From NCBI RefSeq assembly GCF_000519205.1, contig NZ_JAFB01000023.1, forward strand, positions 62,001-126,000: 64,000 nucleotides of DNA. The letters run 5' to 3'. The stretch's first letter is position 1. Every line of letters starts with the position of its first letter. This document shows, piece after piece, positions 45,452 to 54,403 of this stretch. Source of the stretch: Amycolatopsis taiwanensis DSM 45107 (GTDB lineage: Bacteria; Actinomycetota; Actinomycetes; Mycobacteriales; Pseudonocardiaceae). The translations under genes and the position numbers were made by a program. The notes under the pieces are model-generated. The model was not told the origin of the DNA. It worked only from the letters and a program-made list of their open reading frames with translations, and ran no database searches.

Positions 45452-45488
45452 TGTTAAGGATTGATCGAATGCTGTTAGGCTGTCAAGC

Positions 45489-46187
45489 GTGCCGAAGCCG
45501 AACAGCGGCGTGACTCCCGCCACGGAGAAGACCACGGAGAAGATCACCGCCGACACGATCGCCAGCGCCGCGTTGGACCTGCTCAACGAGACGGGTCTCG
45601 ACGGGCTGACCATGCGACGGGTCGGGGAACGTCTCGGTGTGCGAGCCGCAGCGCTCTACTGGCACATCAAGAACAAGCAGCAACTTCTCGACGCCATGGC
45701 CCAGATCATGTTCACCGAAGCCGTCGACGGCCTCGAAGCACCCCGACGCGGCGTCACGTGGCAGGACTGGGCAAGCCACTGGGCAGGGCAACTCCGCCGA
45801 ACGATGCTGCGGTACCGCGACGGCGCCAGGGTTTTCGCCGGCACCGACATAACCAGCCCGGTGATGTACCGGATCATCGAGTTGACCCTGCGCACCCTGC
45901 AAGACGCCGGATTCACCCTTCGCGACGCCGCCCGCGGCTTTCCCGCCCTCCTGCACTACACCGTCGGCTTCACCATCGAAGAACAAGCCCGCGCCGGTCT
46001 CGCCTACGGCGACGACAGTCCCTACCAACCCGATCCCATGGCCGAAACCATCGACGCCGCCCGGTTCCCCCTCACCGCCGAAGCCCGCGGCGACCTCTTC
46101 GACCTCGACACCGACGCCAACTTCGAACACGGCCTGCGGGTCATCCTCGCGGGCCTGGAACACACCCACCTCAACCCGCACAGCTGA
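45489..46187 (+). CDS. TetR family regulator (tetracycline-repressor type C-terminus)
   Basis: A 232-residue repressor. The HTH is at about 20-65 (DTIASAALDLLNETGLDGLT, LGVRAAALYWHIKNKQQLL), with the LYWHI phrase typical of the TetR(C_1) subgroup that binds tetracyclines and other drugs. The C-terminal domain has the ILAGLEH region near the end. GTG at 45489. It is divergent from the FAD monooxygenase, so the pair may be a drug-responsive inactivation system. Confidence 0.92.
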   Translation: MPKPNSGVTPATEKTTEKITADTIASAALDLLNETGLDGLTMRRVGERLGVRAAALYWHIKNKQQLLDAMAQIMFTEAVDGLEAPRRGVTWQDWASHWAGQLRRTMLRYRDGARVFAGTDITSPVMYRIIELTLRTLQDAGFTLRDAARGFPALLHYTVGFTIEEQARAGLAYGDDSPYQPDPMAETIDAARFPLTAEARGDLFDLDTDANFEHGLRVILAGLEHTHLNPHS

Positions 46188-46256
46188 CGGTGGCGCCCTC
46201 GGCGTCCCGGCGTGGCGGCATGCCCGGCCGCGGCCGGGCCGCTACCGTCGGCGATC

Positions 46257-47057
46257 ATGCGTTCCCATTCGTATGACGACGTGCTCGCCGGCCGGCCCAA
46301 GCGGAAGGTTTCCGAGGTTCCCGCGGAAGCCGGACTCGTCGTGGAGGAGCCCGGCAGCGGGTTCTGCGGGGCAGTCGTCCGGCTCGAGCACGGCACCGTC
46401 GTGCTGGAGGACCGGCACGGCCGGCATCGCGTGTTCCCGCTGGTACCGGCGGGGTTCCTGCTGGAGGGAAAGCCGGTCACACTCGTTGGGCCGAAGGCCG
46501 CAGGGCACCCCCAGCGGGTGATTTCGGCGTCGGGCTCGGTCAAGGTCGCGAGCCTGCGGGCGCGCACCGCCCGTGACTCACGCATCTGGGTCGAGGGCCG
46601 TCACGACGCCGAACTCGTCGAGCGCGTCTGGGGACACGACCTCCGCGTGGAAGGGGTCGTCGTCGAACCGCTCGACGGCGTGGACGTGCTCGCCGAGCGG
46701 ATCGACGAGTTCGGCACCGGTCCCGGGCGACGGCTCGGGGTGCTGGTCGACCACCTCGTCACCGGGAGTAAGGAATCCCGGCTCGTCGAGCGGATCGACG
46801 ACCCGAACGTGCTGGTCACGGGCCATCCCTACATCGACATCTGGCAGGCGGTGAAGCCCGCCGCGCTGGGCATCGGCGCCTGGCCGGAGATCCCGCGCGG
46901 CGTCGACTGGAAGGAGGGCGTCTGCGCCGAACTCGGCTGGGGCGAGCCCTACGAGGGGTGGCAGCGGGTGCTCGGCGCGGTCCGCGGCTTCCGCGATCTG
47001 GAGTCTCCGCTGCTCGGCGCGGTCGAACGGTTGATCGACTTCGTCACCGGGACGTGA
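46257..47057 (+). CDS. DUF3097 family protein
   Basis: A 266-residue actinobacterial protein recognised by YDDVLAGRPKRKVSEVPAE at the start, RIWVEGRHDAELVERVWGHD, LGVLVDHLVTGSKESRLV and GHPYIDIWQAVKP. The TOPRIM-like VEGxxDAELVE and DHL motifs suggest a nucleic-acid-related metal site, but no activity is known. ATG at 46257 matches the usual start. It is 69 bp downstream of the TetR gene. Confidence 0.92.
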   Translation: MRSHSYDDVLAGRPKRKVSEVPAEAGLVVEEPGSGFCGAVVRLEHGTVVLEDRHGRHRVFPLVPAGFLLEGKPVTLVGPKAAGHPQRVISASGSVKVASLRARTARDSRIWVEGRHDAELVERVWGHDLRVEGVVVEPLDGVDVLAERIDEFGTGPGRRLGVLVDHLVTGSKESRLVERIDDPNVLVTGHPYIDIWQAVKPAALGIGAWPEIPRGVDWKEGVCAELGWGEPYEGWQRVLGAVRGFRDLESPLLGAVERLIDFVTGT

Positions 47058-47123
47058 GTCACGTGCCTATCACGTCGCTGACTACGGTCGCCGCGCGAGG
47101 TGCTCGTCTGGGACGATGTTCGT

Positions 47124-47555
47124 ATGACACCGGCGCTCGTCTGGTTGATCGCGGCGATCGTGCTGATCGCCGCGGAGGTCCTGTCCGGCGATTTCGTCCT
47201 GGTCATGCTGGGCCTGGGGGCGCTCGTGGGCGCGGGCTCGGCGGCGATCACCGGGAACGCGGTGGTCGACGTGCTCGTCTTCGCGGTCGCCTCGGCCGGG
47301 CTGATCTGGATCGCCCGCCCGGCGCTCAAGCGCCGGTTCCTGCACGGACCCGGCGTGAAGACCGGCGTCGAAGCGCTGGTCGGCGCACACGCGGTGGTGC
47401 TGTCCACGGTGGACGGGCACACCGGGCGGGTCAAGATCGGCGGCGACGTCTGGTCGGCGAGAAGTCTCGTCGAAGGTCAGCAAATCGAGCCCGGCACCCG
47501 GGTAACCGTGATAGAGATATCTGGCGCGACCGCGGTGGTGTCGCCCGAACCCTGA
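47124..47555 (+). CDS. NfeD family membrane protein
   Basis: A 143-residue protein with three or four N-terminal helices (about 3-65) and a C-terminal OB-fold (GAHAVVLSTVDGHTGRVKIGG, ARSLVEGQQIEPGTRVTVIE) characteristic of NfeD. It partners the SPFH/stomatin protein encoded 28 bp downstream, a conserved pair in which NfeD is thought to help organise or process the band-7 protein in membrane microdomains. Confidence 0.93.
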   Translation: MTPALVWLIAAIVLIAAEVLSGDFVLVMLGLGALVGAGSAAITGNAVVDVLVFAVASAGLIWIARPALKRRFLHGPGVKTGVEALVGAHAVVLSTVDGHTGRVKIGGDVWSARSLVEGQQIEPGTRVTVIEISGATAVVSPEP

Positions 47556-47583
47556 CGAAACGACCTGCACAAGGGGAGTGATC

Positions 47584-49044
47584 TTGACGACAACCGCAGC
47601 AATCATAGTTGTGGCGGTAATCGCCCTGTTCGTGATCATCACGATCGCGAAGGCGATCATGGTGGTCCCGCAGGCACAGTCGGCGGTTATCGAGCGGCTG
47701 GGCCGGTTCCGCACCGTGGCCTCGCCGGGCCTGAACTTCCTGGTGCCCTTCCTGGACAAGGTGCGGGCCCGCATCGACCTGCGCGAGCAGGTTGTTTCGT
47801 TCCCGCCGCAACCGGTGATCACCGAGGACAACCTTACCGTCTCCATCGACACCGTCGTGTACTTCCAGGTCACCGACTCCCGGGCGGCGGTCTACGAAAT
47901 CTCCAACTACATCGTCGGTGTCGAGCAGTTGACCACCACGACCCTGCGAAACGTGGTCGGTGGCATGACCCTGGAGCAGGCCCTCACCTCGCGCGACCAG
48001 ATCAACAGCCAGCTGCGCGGCGTGCTGGACGAGGCGACCGGCCGCTGGGGCATCCGAGTGGCCCGGGTCGAGCTCAAGGCGATCGACCCGCCACCGTCCA
48101 TTCAGGACTCGATGGAAAAGCAGATGCGCGCCGACCGGGAGAAGCGCGCGATGATCCTGAACGCCGAGGGTCAGCGGGAGGCTTCGATCAAGACGGCGGA
48201 AGGCCAGAAGCAGTCGCAGATCCTGGCCGCCGAAGGCCAGAAGCAGGCCACCATCATGCAGGCCGAAGCCGACCGGCAGTCCCGCATTCTGCGGGCCCAG
48301 GGTGAGCGGGCCGCCCGCTACCTGCAGGCACAGGGCCAGGCGAAGGCGATCGAGAAGGTCTTCGGCGCCGTCAAGGCGGGCCGGCCCACCCCGGAGGTGC
48401 TGGCCTACCAGTACCTGCAAACGCTCCCGCAGATGGCGCAGGGCGACGCGAACAAGGTGTGGATGGTGCCCAGCGACTTCGGCAAGGCGCTGGAGAACTT
48501 CGCCCGCGCCTTCGCCAAGCAGGGCGAGGACGGCGTCTTCCGGTACGAGCCGCCCAAGGAGGAGATCGCCGCGCCTTCGGTGGTCGACGACGACGAGGTG
48601 GCCGCCTGGTTCGACACCTCGACCGACCCGCGGATCGCCGAAGCCGTGCGCGCGGCGGAAGCCGTCGCGCGCAAGGAGGTGCCGGCGCCGGGCGTCTCGA
48701 CGACCCCGCCACCGGTGCCGCCGGCCGCCGACGTGCTGCGCGGCCGGCCCACGCCCGCCGAGCCCCCGGCCACCCCGCCGGAGCCTCCCGCACCCGAGCA
48801 GGCCCTGCAGGAGCCGCCGTCCACGGAGCGGCTCGACCCGCCGCAGGCGCAGCACCAACCGCAGCACCCCGCGCCGCCGCAGCAGCCGCCGGCGCCTCCC
48901 CAGCAGCACCTGCCGCACCGCCAGCCCGGCTCGCACTACGGAACTCCGCCGGCGACCCCGCCGATGAGCCCGTACCCGAGCCAGCAGCCACCGCAGGGGC
49001 CGCCCCAGGGACCGCCGAGCGGACCGCAGCCGCCGCAGCGTTAA
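47584..49044 (+). CDS. SPFH/band 7 (stomatin-like) protein with proline-rich tail
   Basis: A 486-residue protein: an N-terminal membrane helix (about 5-25), the SPFH domain (SAVIERLGRFRTVASPGLNF, DLREQVVSFPPQPVITEDNL, YEISNYIVGVEQLT), a long coiled coil with repeated AEGQ units (about 190-255) and a disordered tail of about 130 residues rich in proline and glutamine. The tail is longer than in QmcA-type proteins. TTG at 47584 has AGGGGAG with proper spacing; the GTG at 47578 overlaps that site and is less likely. It pairs with NfeD upstream. Confidence 0.93.
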   Translation: MTTTAAIIVVAVIALFVIITIAKAIMVVPQAQSAVIERLGRFRTVASPGLNFLVPFLDKVRARIDLREQVVSFPPQPVITEDNLTVSIDTVVYFQVTDSRAAVYEISNYIVGVEQLTTTTLRNVVGGMTLEQALTSRDQINSQLRGVLDEATGRWGIRVARVELKAIDPPPSIQDSMEKQMRADREKRAMILNAEGQREASIKTAEGQKQSQILAAEGQKQATIMQAEADRQSRILRAQGERAARYLQAQGQAKAIEKVFGAVKAGRPTPEVLAYQYLQTLPQMAQGDANKVWMVPSDFGKALENFARAFAKQGEDGVFRYEPPKEEIAAPSVVDDDEVAAWFDTSTDPRIAEAVRAAEAVARKEVPAPGVSTTPPPVPPAADVLRGRPTPAEPPATPPEPPAPEQALQEPPSTERLDPPQAQHQPQHPAPPQQPPAPPQQHLPHRQPGSHYGTPPATPPMSPYPSQQPPQGPPQGPPSGPQPPQR

Positions 49045-49074
49045 GGGTCCCCAGCGGGGCAGCGCCGGGACAAG

Positions 49075-49124
49075 AAAAAACGGGTGGGTCGCCTCTCTTG
49101 CGGAGAAGCGACCCACCCGTTTTT
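49075..49124. terminator. Strong bidirectional intrinsic terminator
   Basis: AAAAACGGGTGGGTCGC (49076-49092) pairs perfectly over 17 bp with GCGACCCACCCGTTTTT (49108-49124) around a 15-base loop. An A-run on one side and a T-run on the other make it a canonical terminator for both the SPFH gene and the convergent MHS transporter gene, whose stop is 3 bp away. Confidence 0.95.
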
Positions 49125-49127
49125 CGG

Positions 49128-50486
49128 TTACGCGGTCCGGGCGTAGGTGGCCTCGGCCGAGATGTCGCTGCGGGAACGGTCCTTGATGAGCCAACCACAG
49201 ATCACGGTCACCACCGCCGACAGCACGATGTAGCCGGCGATCGAGAACGGCGTGCCCGTCACCGCCAACAGCCACGTCGCCAGCAACGGGGCCGGCCCGC
49301 CCGCGAACACCGACGCCAGTTGGTATCCCAGGCCCGCGCCGCCGTAACGCAGATGGGTCGGGAAGTTCTCGCTGATCAACGCCGCCTGCGGGCCGTACTG
49401 CATCGCATGCGGGATCATCGAGACCACCACGGCGATGAAGATCGCCACGTAGCCGCCGTCCTTCAGCACGGCGAAATACGGGAACGCCAGAACCCCCGTC
49501 AACACCGCGCCGGTGAGGTAGACCCGTTTACGGCCGAGGCGGTCCGACAGGTGCGAGAACCACGGAATTGTGAACAGCTCCAGCACGGCCGCGATCAGCA
49601 CCGCGTTGAGCACGAACGTCTTCGAATAGTGGTGTTGCGCCACCACGTACACCAGGACGTAGCTCGTGAAAAGGTAGAAGGGCATCTGCTCGCTGAACCG
49701 CAGTCCGGCCGAAAGCAGGATCTCCCGCCAGTGGTGGCGCACCGCTTCCATGACCGGTGCGCGCGAGATGCGGTTTTCGGCCACCACGGCCGCGAACATC
49801 GGGGTCTCCAGGATTTGCAGCCGGATGATCAGGCCGACCACCACCAGGATCAGGCTGGCCAGGAACGGCACCCGCCAACCCCAGGAGTTGAACGCGTCGG
49901 GCGAGAGCAGCGCCGACAGCAGGGTCATGCCGCCCGTGCCCAGGACCAGTCCCACCGGCACGCCGATCTGCGCGAAACTGCCCAGCAGCCCGCGTTTGCG
50001 CTGGTTGCCCCATTCCATGGTGAGCAACACCGAGCCGCTCCATTCCCCACCGATCGCGATCCCCTGGACGAGCCGGAGCAGGACCAGGATCAGGGGCGCG
50101 GCGATGCCGATCGTGCTCGCGCCGGGTAGCACACCGACCAGCGCGGAGGCCAGGCCCATGGCCAACAGCGTGACGATCAGAGTGGCCTTGCGGCCGATCC
50201 GGTCACCCCAGTAGCCGAAGATCGCCGCACCGACCGGTCGCGCCGCGAAACCGACCGCATACGTGGCGAAAGATTCGATCGCGCCCGCGTAGGCGCTCGA
50301 CTCCGGGAAGAACAGGTGCGGGAAGGTCAGCGCCGCCGCCGTGTTGTAGAGGAAGAAGTCGTACCACTCGATGGTGGTGCCGATCGCGCTGGCGAACGCC
50401 GCTTTACGTACCTGGGTCGATTGCTGACCTTCTTGGGATTGCTGAGCGCCGAGTGTCCGGTCCGCTTCGTTGCGCCCGTTGACCAT
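49128..50486 (-). CDS. MFS transporter, metabolite:H+ symporter (MHS) family
   Basis: A 452-residue, 12-helix symporter. The diagnostic MHS phrases are IGTTIEWYDFFLYNTAAAL, FGYWGDRIGRK (motif A), LRLVQGIAIGGEWSGSVLL and FSHLSDRLGRKRVYL. The family imports small carboxylates, betaine or shikimate; the exact substrate cannot be told. ATG at 50486 has AGGAGG 9 bases upstream; GTG at 50492 is too close to it. It is divergent from a TetR gene. Confidence 0.93.
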   Translation of the reverse strand: MVNGRNEADRTLGAQQSQEGQQSTQVRKAAFASAIGTTIEWYDFFLYNTAAALTFPHLFFPESSAYAGAIESFATYAVGFAARPVGAAIFGYWGDRIGRKATLIVTLLAMGLASALVGVLPGASTIGIAAPLILVLLRLVQGIAIGGEWSGSVLLTMEWGNQRKRGLLGSFAQIGVPVGLVLGTGGMTLLSALLSPDAFNSWGWRVPFLASLILVVVGLIIRLQILETPMFAAVVAENRISRAPVMEAVRHHWREILLSAGLRFSEQMPFYLFTSYVLVYVVAQHHYSKTFVLNAVLIAAVLELFTIPWFSHLSDRLGRKRVYLTGAVLTGVLAFPYFAVLKDGGYVAIFIAVVVSMIPHAMQYGPQAALISENFPTHLRYGGAGLGYQLASVFAGGPAPLLATWLLAVTGTPFSIAGYIVLSAVVTVICGWLIKDRSRSDISAEATYARTA

Positions 50487-50557
50487 GCTCACCTACCTCC
50501 TGTGACCGAATTCACCGCCAGGTATAGCCACCCAAACTTCCCGACGCGGGCGAAAAA

Positions 50558-50570
50558 GTCCAGGCTGGAC
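50558..50570. promoter_or_regulatory. Palindromic site between MHS transporter and TetR genes
   Basis: GTCCAGGCTGGAC is a perfect 13-bp palindrome with a single central base, flanked by AAAAA and, a little further, TTTTT. It lies midway in the 144-bp divergent intergenic region and is the best candidate operator for the adjacent TetR protein. Confidence 0.55.
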
Positions 50571-50630
50571 GGACGGTTTTTCGGCGAATAAATTGAGTTG
50601 TCACCTCGGCCGCCGCCTACGATCACGCTT

Positions 50631-51206
50631 GTGACAGAACCGAAACCTCTTCGAGCCGACGCCCGGCGCAATCGGGCCCGGGTGCTCAGTGCTGCCGAAG
50701 ACGTCTTCGCCGCCCAGGGCACCGGCGCGTCGACCGAAGAGGTGGCCAGGGCGGCCGGGGTCGGCATCGGCACGGTGTTCCGGCATTTCCCGACCAAGGA
50801 GGCGTTGCTGGAGGCCGTGCTCCTGGAGCGGCTGCACAGGTTCGTGGCAGAGGTCGCCCGGTGGGCCGAGGCCGAGGATCCGGGAAACGCCTTCTACTCG
50901 TTCCTCGGCCAGTGGGTGGACATGGGGACCGCGAAGAACGCCTACATCGACGCGCTCGCCGCGGCGGGCGCGGCCGCGCCACGTCTCGGCGGGGAGGCCC
51001 AGCAGCGGGTTCTCGACGCGCTGGGTACCCTCCTGACCCGCGCGCAACGAGCCGGAACCGTGCGCGAGGACGTGGAAGTGCCCGAGTTGATCGCGCTGCT
51101 GGTCGGTGCTTCCCGCGCGCTCGAGTACCTCGGCGAGGACACCCCGTCCCGCCGGCGCACCGTGCAGATCATCTTCGACGGGCTGCGGCCGTCACACCGG
51201 CGCTAG
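50631..51206 (+). CDS. TetR/AcrR family regulator
   Basis: A 191-residue repressor. The HTH is at about 10-55 (RARVLSAAEDVFAAQGTGAS, AAGVGIGTVFRHFPTKEALL), and the C-terminal SbtR-like ligand domain includes LLVGASRALEYLGED. GTG at 50631 begins the standard N-terminus. It probably regulates the divergent MHS transporter. It overlaps the 3' end of the SGNH hydrolase gene by 15 bp on the opposite strand. Confidence 0.92.
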   Translation: MTEPKPLRADARRNRARVLSAAEDVFAAQGTGASTEEVARAAGVGIGTVFRHFPTKEALLEAVLLERLHRFVAEVARWAEAEDPGNAFYSFLGQWVDMGTAKNAYIDALAAAGAAAPRLGGEAQQRVLDALGTLLTRAQRAGTVREDVEVPELIALLVGASRALEYLGEDTPSRRRTVQIIFDGLRPSHRR

Positions 51207-51947
51207 GCCGGGGCGTTTGGCTTCGAGCGCGTCACCGGAGGACTCGCCACGCAGGCGCCGCTTGATCCACGGCAGCACGTGCTCCCGGCCCCACCGCAGG
51301 TCTTCCGCCCGTCGCAGGCGCGGGTGAACCACCGGCTGTGGCCCGAGCGCGGCGGGCACCAGGCCGTGGGCGACGCCGAGCGCGTCGAGCACCGCGATGG
51401 CGACCTCGGTGTGCCCCAAGGAGTTCAGGTGCAGCCGGTCCGCCGACCACATCCGCCTGTCCCGCAACTGCCGCATGCCCCACATGTCCACGACGATCGC
51501 GCCGTGGCGGGCGGCGATCACACGCACGTGCTCGTTGTAGATGGCCGTCCGCCCGCGAAGCCGGCGGAACACCGGATCGTCCACGCCGTCGACTCCGGTG
51601 AACAGCACTACCGTCGCCCCACATCCGGCCAACCGTGCAACGGCTTCGTCGTATCGGTGGGCCAACGCGTCGATGTCGACCCGCGGTCGTAACAGGTCGT
51701 TGCCGCCCGCATACAGCGAGACCAGATCGGGTTCGAGCGACAGTGCCGGTTCGAGTTGTTCGGCCAGCACCCGGTCGAGCAGCCGGCCCCGGATCGCCAG
51801 ATTTGCGTACCGGAACTCGGATTCGCCAGCCGCGAGTTCTTCCGCGACACGGTCGGCCCAGCCCCGCACGCCGTTCGGCCGGGACGGGTCGTCGTCGCCG
51901 ACGCCTTCGGTGAAAGAGTCTCCCAGAGCTACGAAGCGAGCGGTCAT
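51192..51947 (-). CDS. SGNH/GDSL hydrolase
   Basis: A 251-residue esterase of the SGNH family. Block I is FVALGDSFTEGVGD with the catalytic serine, block II glycine is in ANLAIRGR, block III is YAGGNDLLRP and block V is SADRLHLNSLGH with the catalytic Asp and His. No signal peptide, so it is cytosolic; it may deacylate small molecules. The basic C-terminus (WIKRRLRGESSG) is usual in actinobacterial members. Confidence 0.94.
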   Translation of the reverse strand: MTARFVALGDSFTEGVGDDDPSRPNGVRGWADRVAEELAAGESEFRYANLAIRGRLLDRVLAEQLEPALSLEPDLVSLYAGGNDLLRPRVDIDALAHRYDEAVARLAGCGATVVLFTGVDGVDDPVFRRLRGRTAIYNEHVRVIAARHGAIVVDMWGMRQLRDRRMWSADRLHLNSLGHTEVAIAVLDALGVAHGLVPAALGPQPVVHPRLRRAEDLRWGREHVLPWIKRRLRGESSGDALEAKRPGLAPV

Positions 51948-52112
51948 GGTCGAAGACTAATCGGCGGCGTCGAGGTCGTTGAGCGCCCATGCTGCCCATC
52001 GGCGTTGCGCCTCGTACCGCTCTATGACCCAGGCCACATGCAGTTCCTGTCAGCAATCGGGGCGCCGTTCCGCTCAGATCACCGAGAGCAAGCGAACCGA
52101 CAGGAGCAGCAC

Positions 52113-53312
52113 ATGAAGCACCGCATCGTCGTCCTCGGCGCCGGCTATGCCGGGTCCTATGTGGCCGGGACCCTGGCCCGCCGGCTGTCCCCAGCGGACA
52201 CCGAGATCACCGTGGTCAACGCCGAGCCGGATTTTGTCCAGCGGCTGCGTCTGCACCAACTCGCGGCCGGCCAGGAGATCGAGGCTCCACAGCTCGCCGA
52301 CGTCTTCGTGGGCACGGGGATACGGCTGCGCCTGGCCCGGGTCACGGCCGTCGACCCCGAGCGCCAGGTCGTCGCCGTGGCCGACGCCGATGGCGGCGGC
52401 GAGCTCGGCTACGACACGCTTCTCTACGCGCTCGGTAGCCACGGCGCCGACCGCGGCGTTCCGGGCGTGGCCGAGCATGCCTTCGACATCGCCAGTCGGC
52501 CCTCGGCGCTGCGCCTGCGCGAGCGGCTGGACAGTCTGGGCAGGCGGGGTAAGGGCGGGAGTGTGGTGGTCGTGGGCGATGGGTTGACCGGCATCGAGAC
52601 CGCCACCGAGATCGCCGAATCCCGGCCCGGCCTGTCGGTGACGCTGGTCGCCCGCGGCGAGCTGGGCGCCCGGCTCTCCGCCGGAGCCCGCGGCCACCTG
52701 CGCCAGGCCTGCGACCGGCTGGGCATCACCGTCCTGGAGCACGCCGAGGTCGAAGCCGTCGAAGCGGCGCGGGTGCGGTGCGCCGACGGTACCGCCCTGG
52801 CGTCCGACGCGACCGTGTGGACGGCCGGGTTCGCGGTCAGCCCCATCGCCGCCGCCGGCGGGCTGGAGGTCACCGAGGACGGTCGGATCGTCGTCGATCG
52901 CATCATGCGGTCGGTCTCGCACCCGAACGTCTACGCCGTCGGCGACAGCGCCTACGCCATCGGCGACAACGGCCGGCCGCTGCCGATGTCCTGCGCTTCG
53001 GCCGGCTACACCGGAATGCAGGCCACGGCCGCGATCATGGGACGCCTGACCGGCCGAAAGATCGCGAACACCAAGCTGGAGTACCTGGGCAACCACATCA
53101 GCCTCGGGCGGCGGGACGGGATCCTGCAGATGGTCGATGACGAAGGGCAGGCAAAGCCGAAGTATGTGGGCGGTTGGAAGGCCGCGCGGATCAAGGCGGG
53201 CATCCTCAAGATGTCGCTGTGGACCAACTCGCACCCGACCTTCGGCCTGCCCAAGCGCAAGCGCCGCCTGGCCGCCGCGCCTGATGTGTCCGCCGAGAAG
53301 GCGGTCGCGTAG
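52113..53312 (+). CDS. NDH-2-like FAD-dependent oxidoreductase
   Basis: A 399-residue pyridine nucleotide-disulfide-type flavoprotein. The FAD site is VVLGAGYAGSYVAGTLARR (about 5-23), the NAD(P)H site VVVVGDGLTGIETATEIAE (about 155), and the second FAD motif HPNVYAVGDSAYAI. It resembles type II NADH dehydrogenases but lacks an obvious membrane anchor other than the basic C-terminus. AGGAGC precedes ATG 52113. The SigJ-type sigma factor begins 27 bp downstream; ECF41 factors commonly sit beside oxidoreductases and control them. Confidence 0.9.
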   Translation: MKHRIVVLGAGYAGSYVAGTLARRLSPADTEITVVNAEPDFVQRLRLHQLAAGQEIEAPQLADVFVGTGIRLRLARVTAVDPERQVVAVADADGGGELGYDTLLYALGSHGADRGVPGVAEHAFDIASRPSALRLRERLDSLGRRGKGGSVVVVGDGLTGIETATEIAESRPGLSVTLVARGELGARLSAGARGHLRQACDRLGITVLEHAEVEAVEAARVRCADGTALASDATVWTAGFAVSPIAAAGGLEVTEDGRIVVDRIMRSVSHPNVYAVGDSAYAIGDNGRPLPMSCASAGYTGMQATAAIMGRLTGRKIANTKLEYLGNHISLGRRDGILQMVDDEGQAKPKYVGGWKAARIKAGILKMSLWTNSHPTFGLPKRKRRLAAAPDVSAEKAVA

Positions 53313-53339
53313 CCGCCTAGGTTGATCCGCGTGGACAGC

Positions 53340-54287
53340 ATGGCCACTGATCGCTTCGACACCAGCCGGTTCGAGGCCAGCCGGAACCGGCTGGCCTCCC
53401 TGGCGTACCGGCTGCTGGGCTCCGCCGCCGACGCCGAAGACGCCGTGCAGGACGCGTTCCTGCGCTGGCAGGCCGCCGACCGGCAGCGGATCAAGGTGCC
53501 GGAAGCATGGCTGACCAAGGTCCTCACCAATCTGTGCCTCGACCGGATCCGCTCGGCACAAGCCCGCCGCGAACGCACCGTCGGCGCCTGGCTGCCCGAA
53601 CCGCTCCTCGACGGCGACCCGATGCTCGGCCCGGCCGACACTTTCGAGCAGCGCGAATCGGTCTCCCTGGCCGTGCTGACTCTCCTGGAGCGTCTGTCAC
53701 CCCTCGAGCGGGCCGTCTACGTCCTGCGTGAGGCGTTCTCCTACGGCCACGCCGACATCGCCGAGATCCTCGACATCACCGAGTCCGCGAGCCAGCAGCA
53801 TTTCCACCGGGCCCGGCGCCGCATCACCGCCGCGCGCCGCGGCGGCGAAGTCGACCCGGCATCCGCCCGCAGGATCGTCGAGGAATTCCTCGCCGCTGCC
53901 TCCTCGGGCCGCACCGAACGGCTGGTGGCGCTGCTCACCGACGACGCGACCGCGATCTCCGACTCCAACGGCGCCGGCCCGGCCAAGACGCTGCTGCGGT
54001 ACGACACTCCGCAGCGCATCGCCGCTGTCGCACGGGCCGGCTTCAAACCCACACCCGCGAAACGGCGACTTGCCGGCGGTACGCCCGGCATCCACTACGC
54101 GCTGGTCAACGGCGGCCCCGCCATCCTCTTCGTGCTCGGTGACCAGGTCATCGGCGCCGTGGCGTTCGACCTCTCAGGCGGCAAGATCGCAACCGTGCGC
54201 GGTATCGCCGCCCCCACCCGCCTCGCCCGCCTCACCGAAGCCTGGCGGCAGCACGAACGGGACACGCCACTCATTACCCAGTGGTGA
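53340..54287 (+). CDS. sigJ: ECF41-type sigma factor (SigJ)
   Basis: A 315-residue sigma factor. Region 2 is RNRLASLAYRLLGSAADAED and QDAFLRWQAADR, region 4 is RLSPLERAVYVLREAFSYGH and SASQQHFHRARRRI, and a SnoaL-like domain follows (AASSGRTERLVALLTDDATA). In ECF41 the C-terminal domain modulates activity in place of an anti-sigma factor. The ATG at 53340 is used; GTG at 53331 is possible. It is probably co-transcribed with the flavoprotein upstream. Confidence 0.9.
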   Translation: MATDRFDTSRFEASRNRLASLAYRLLGSAADAEDAVQDAFLRWQAADRQRIKVPEAWLTKVLTNLCLDRIRSAQARRERTVGAWLPEPLLDGDPMLGPADTFEQRESVSLAVLTLLERLSPLERAVYVLREAFSYGHADIAEILDITESASQQHFHRARRRITAARRGGEVDPASARRIVEEFLAAASSGRTERLVALLTDDATAISDSNGAGPAKTLLRYDTPQRIAAVARAGFKPTPAKRRLAGGTPGIHYALVNGGPAILFVLGDQVIGAVAFDLSGGKIATVRGIAAPTRLARLTEAWRQHERDTPLITQW

Positions 54288-54403
54288 CCTGACGCCGACC
54301 GCGGCCAGAGACCGTGTCGATCGCCTGGGCCGCGTTCGGCGCAGTGCCGCGCCGAGTCGTCGGTGTCCACACTGGACACCGAGACCCGGCCCGGTGGCCG
54401 CGG

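Noticed and set aside
47431-49275. Long minus-strand open frame over the SPFH gene
   Set aside because: The plus-strand SPFH and NfeD proteins have clear family motifs; the opposite frame is low-complexity arginine, glycine and histidine.
51948-52112. ECF41 promoter (TGTCACA/CGTC) upstream of the flavoprotein gene
   Set aside because: TGTCAG is present near 52048, but the -10-like CGTT is at the wrong distance.
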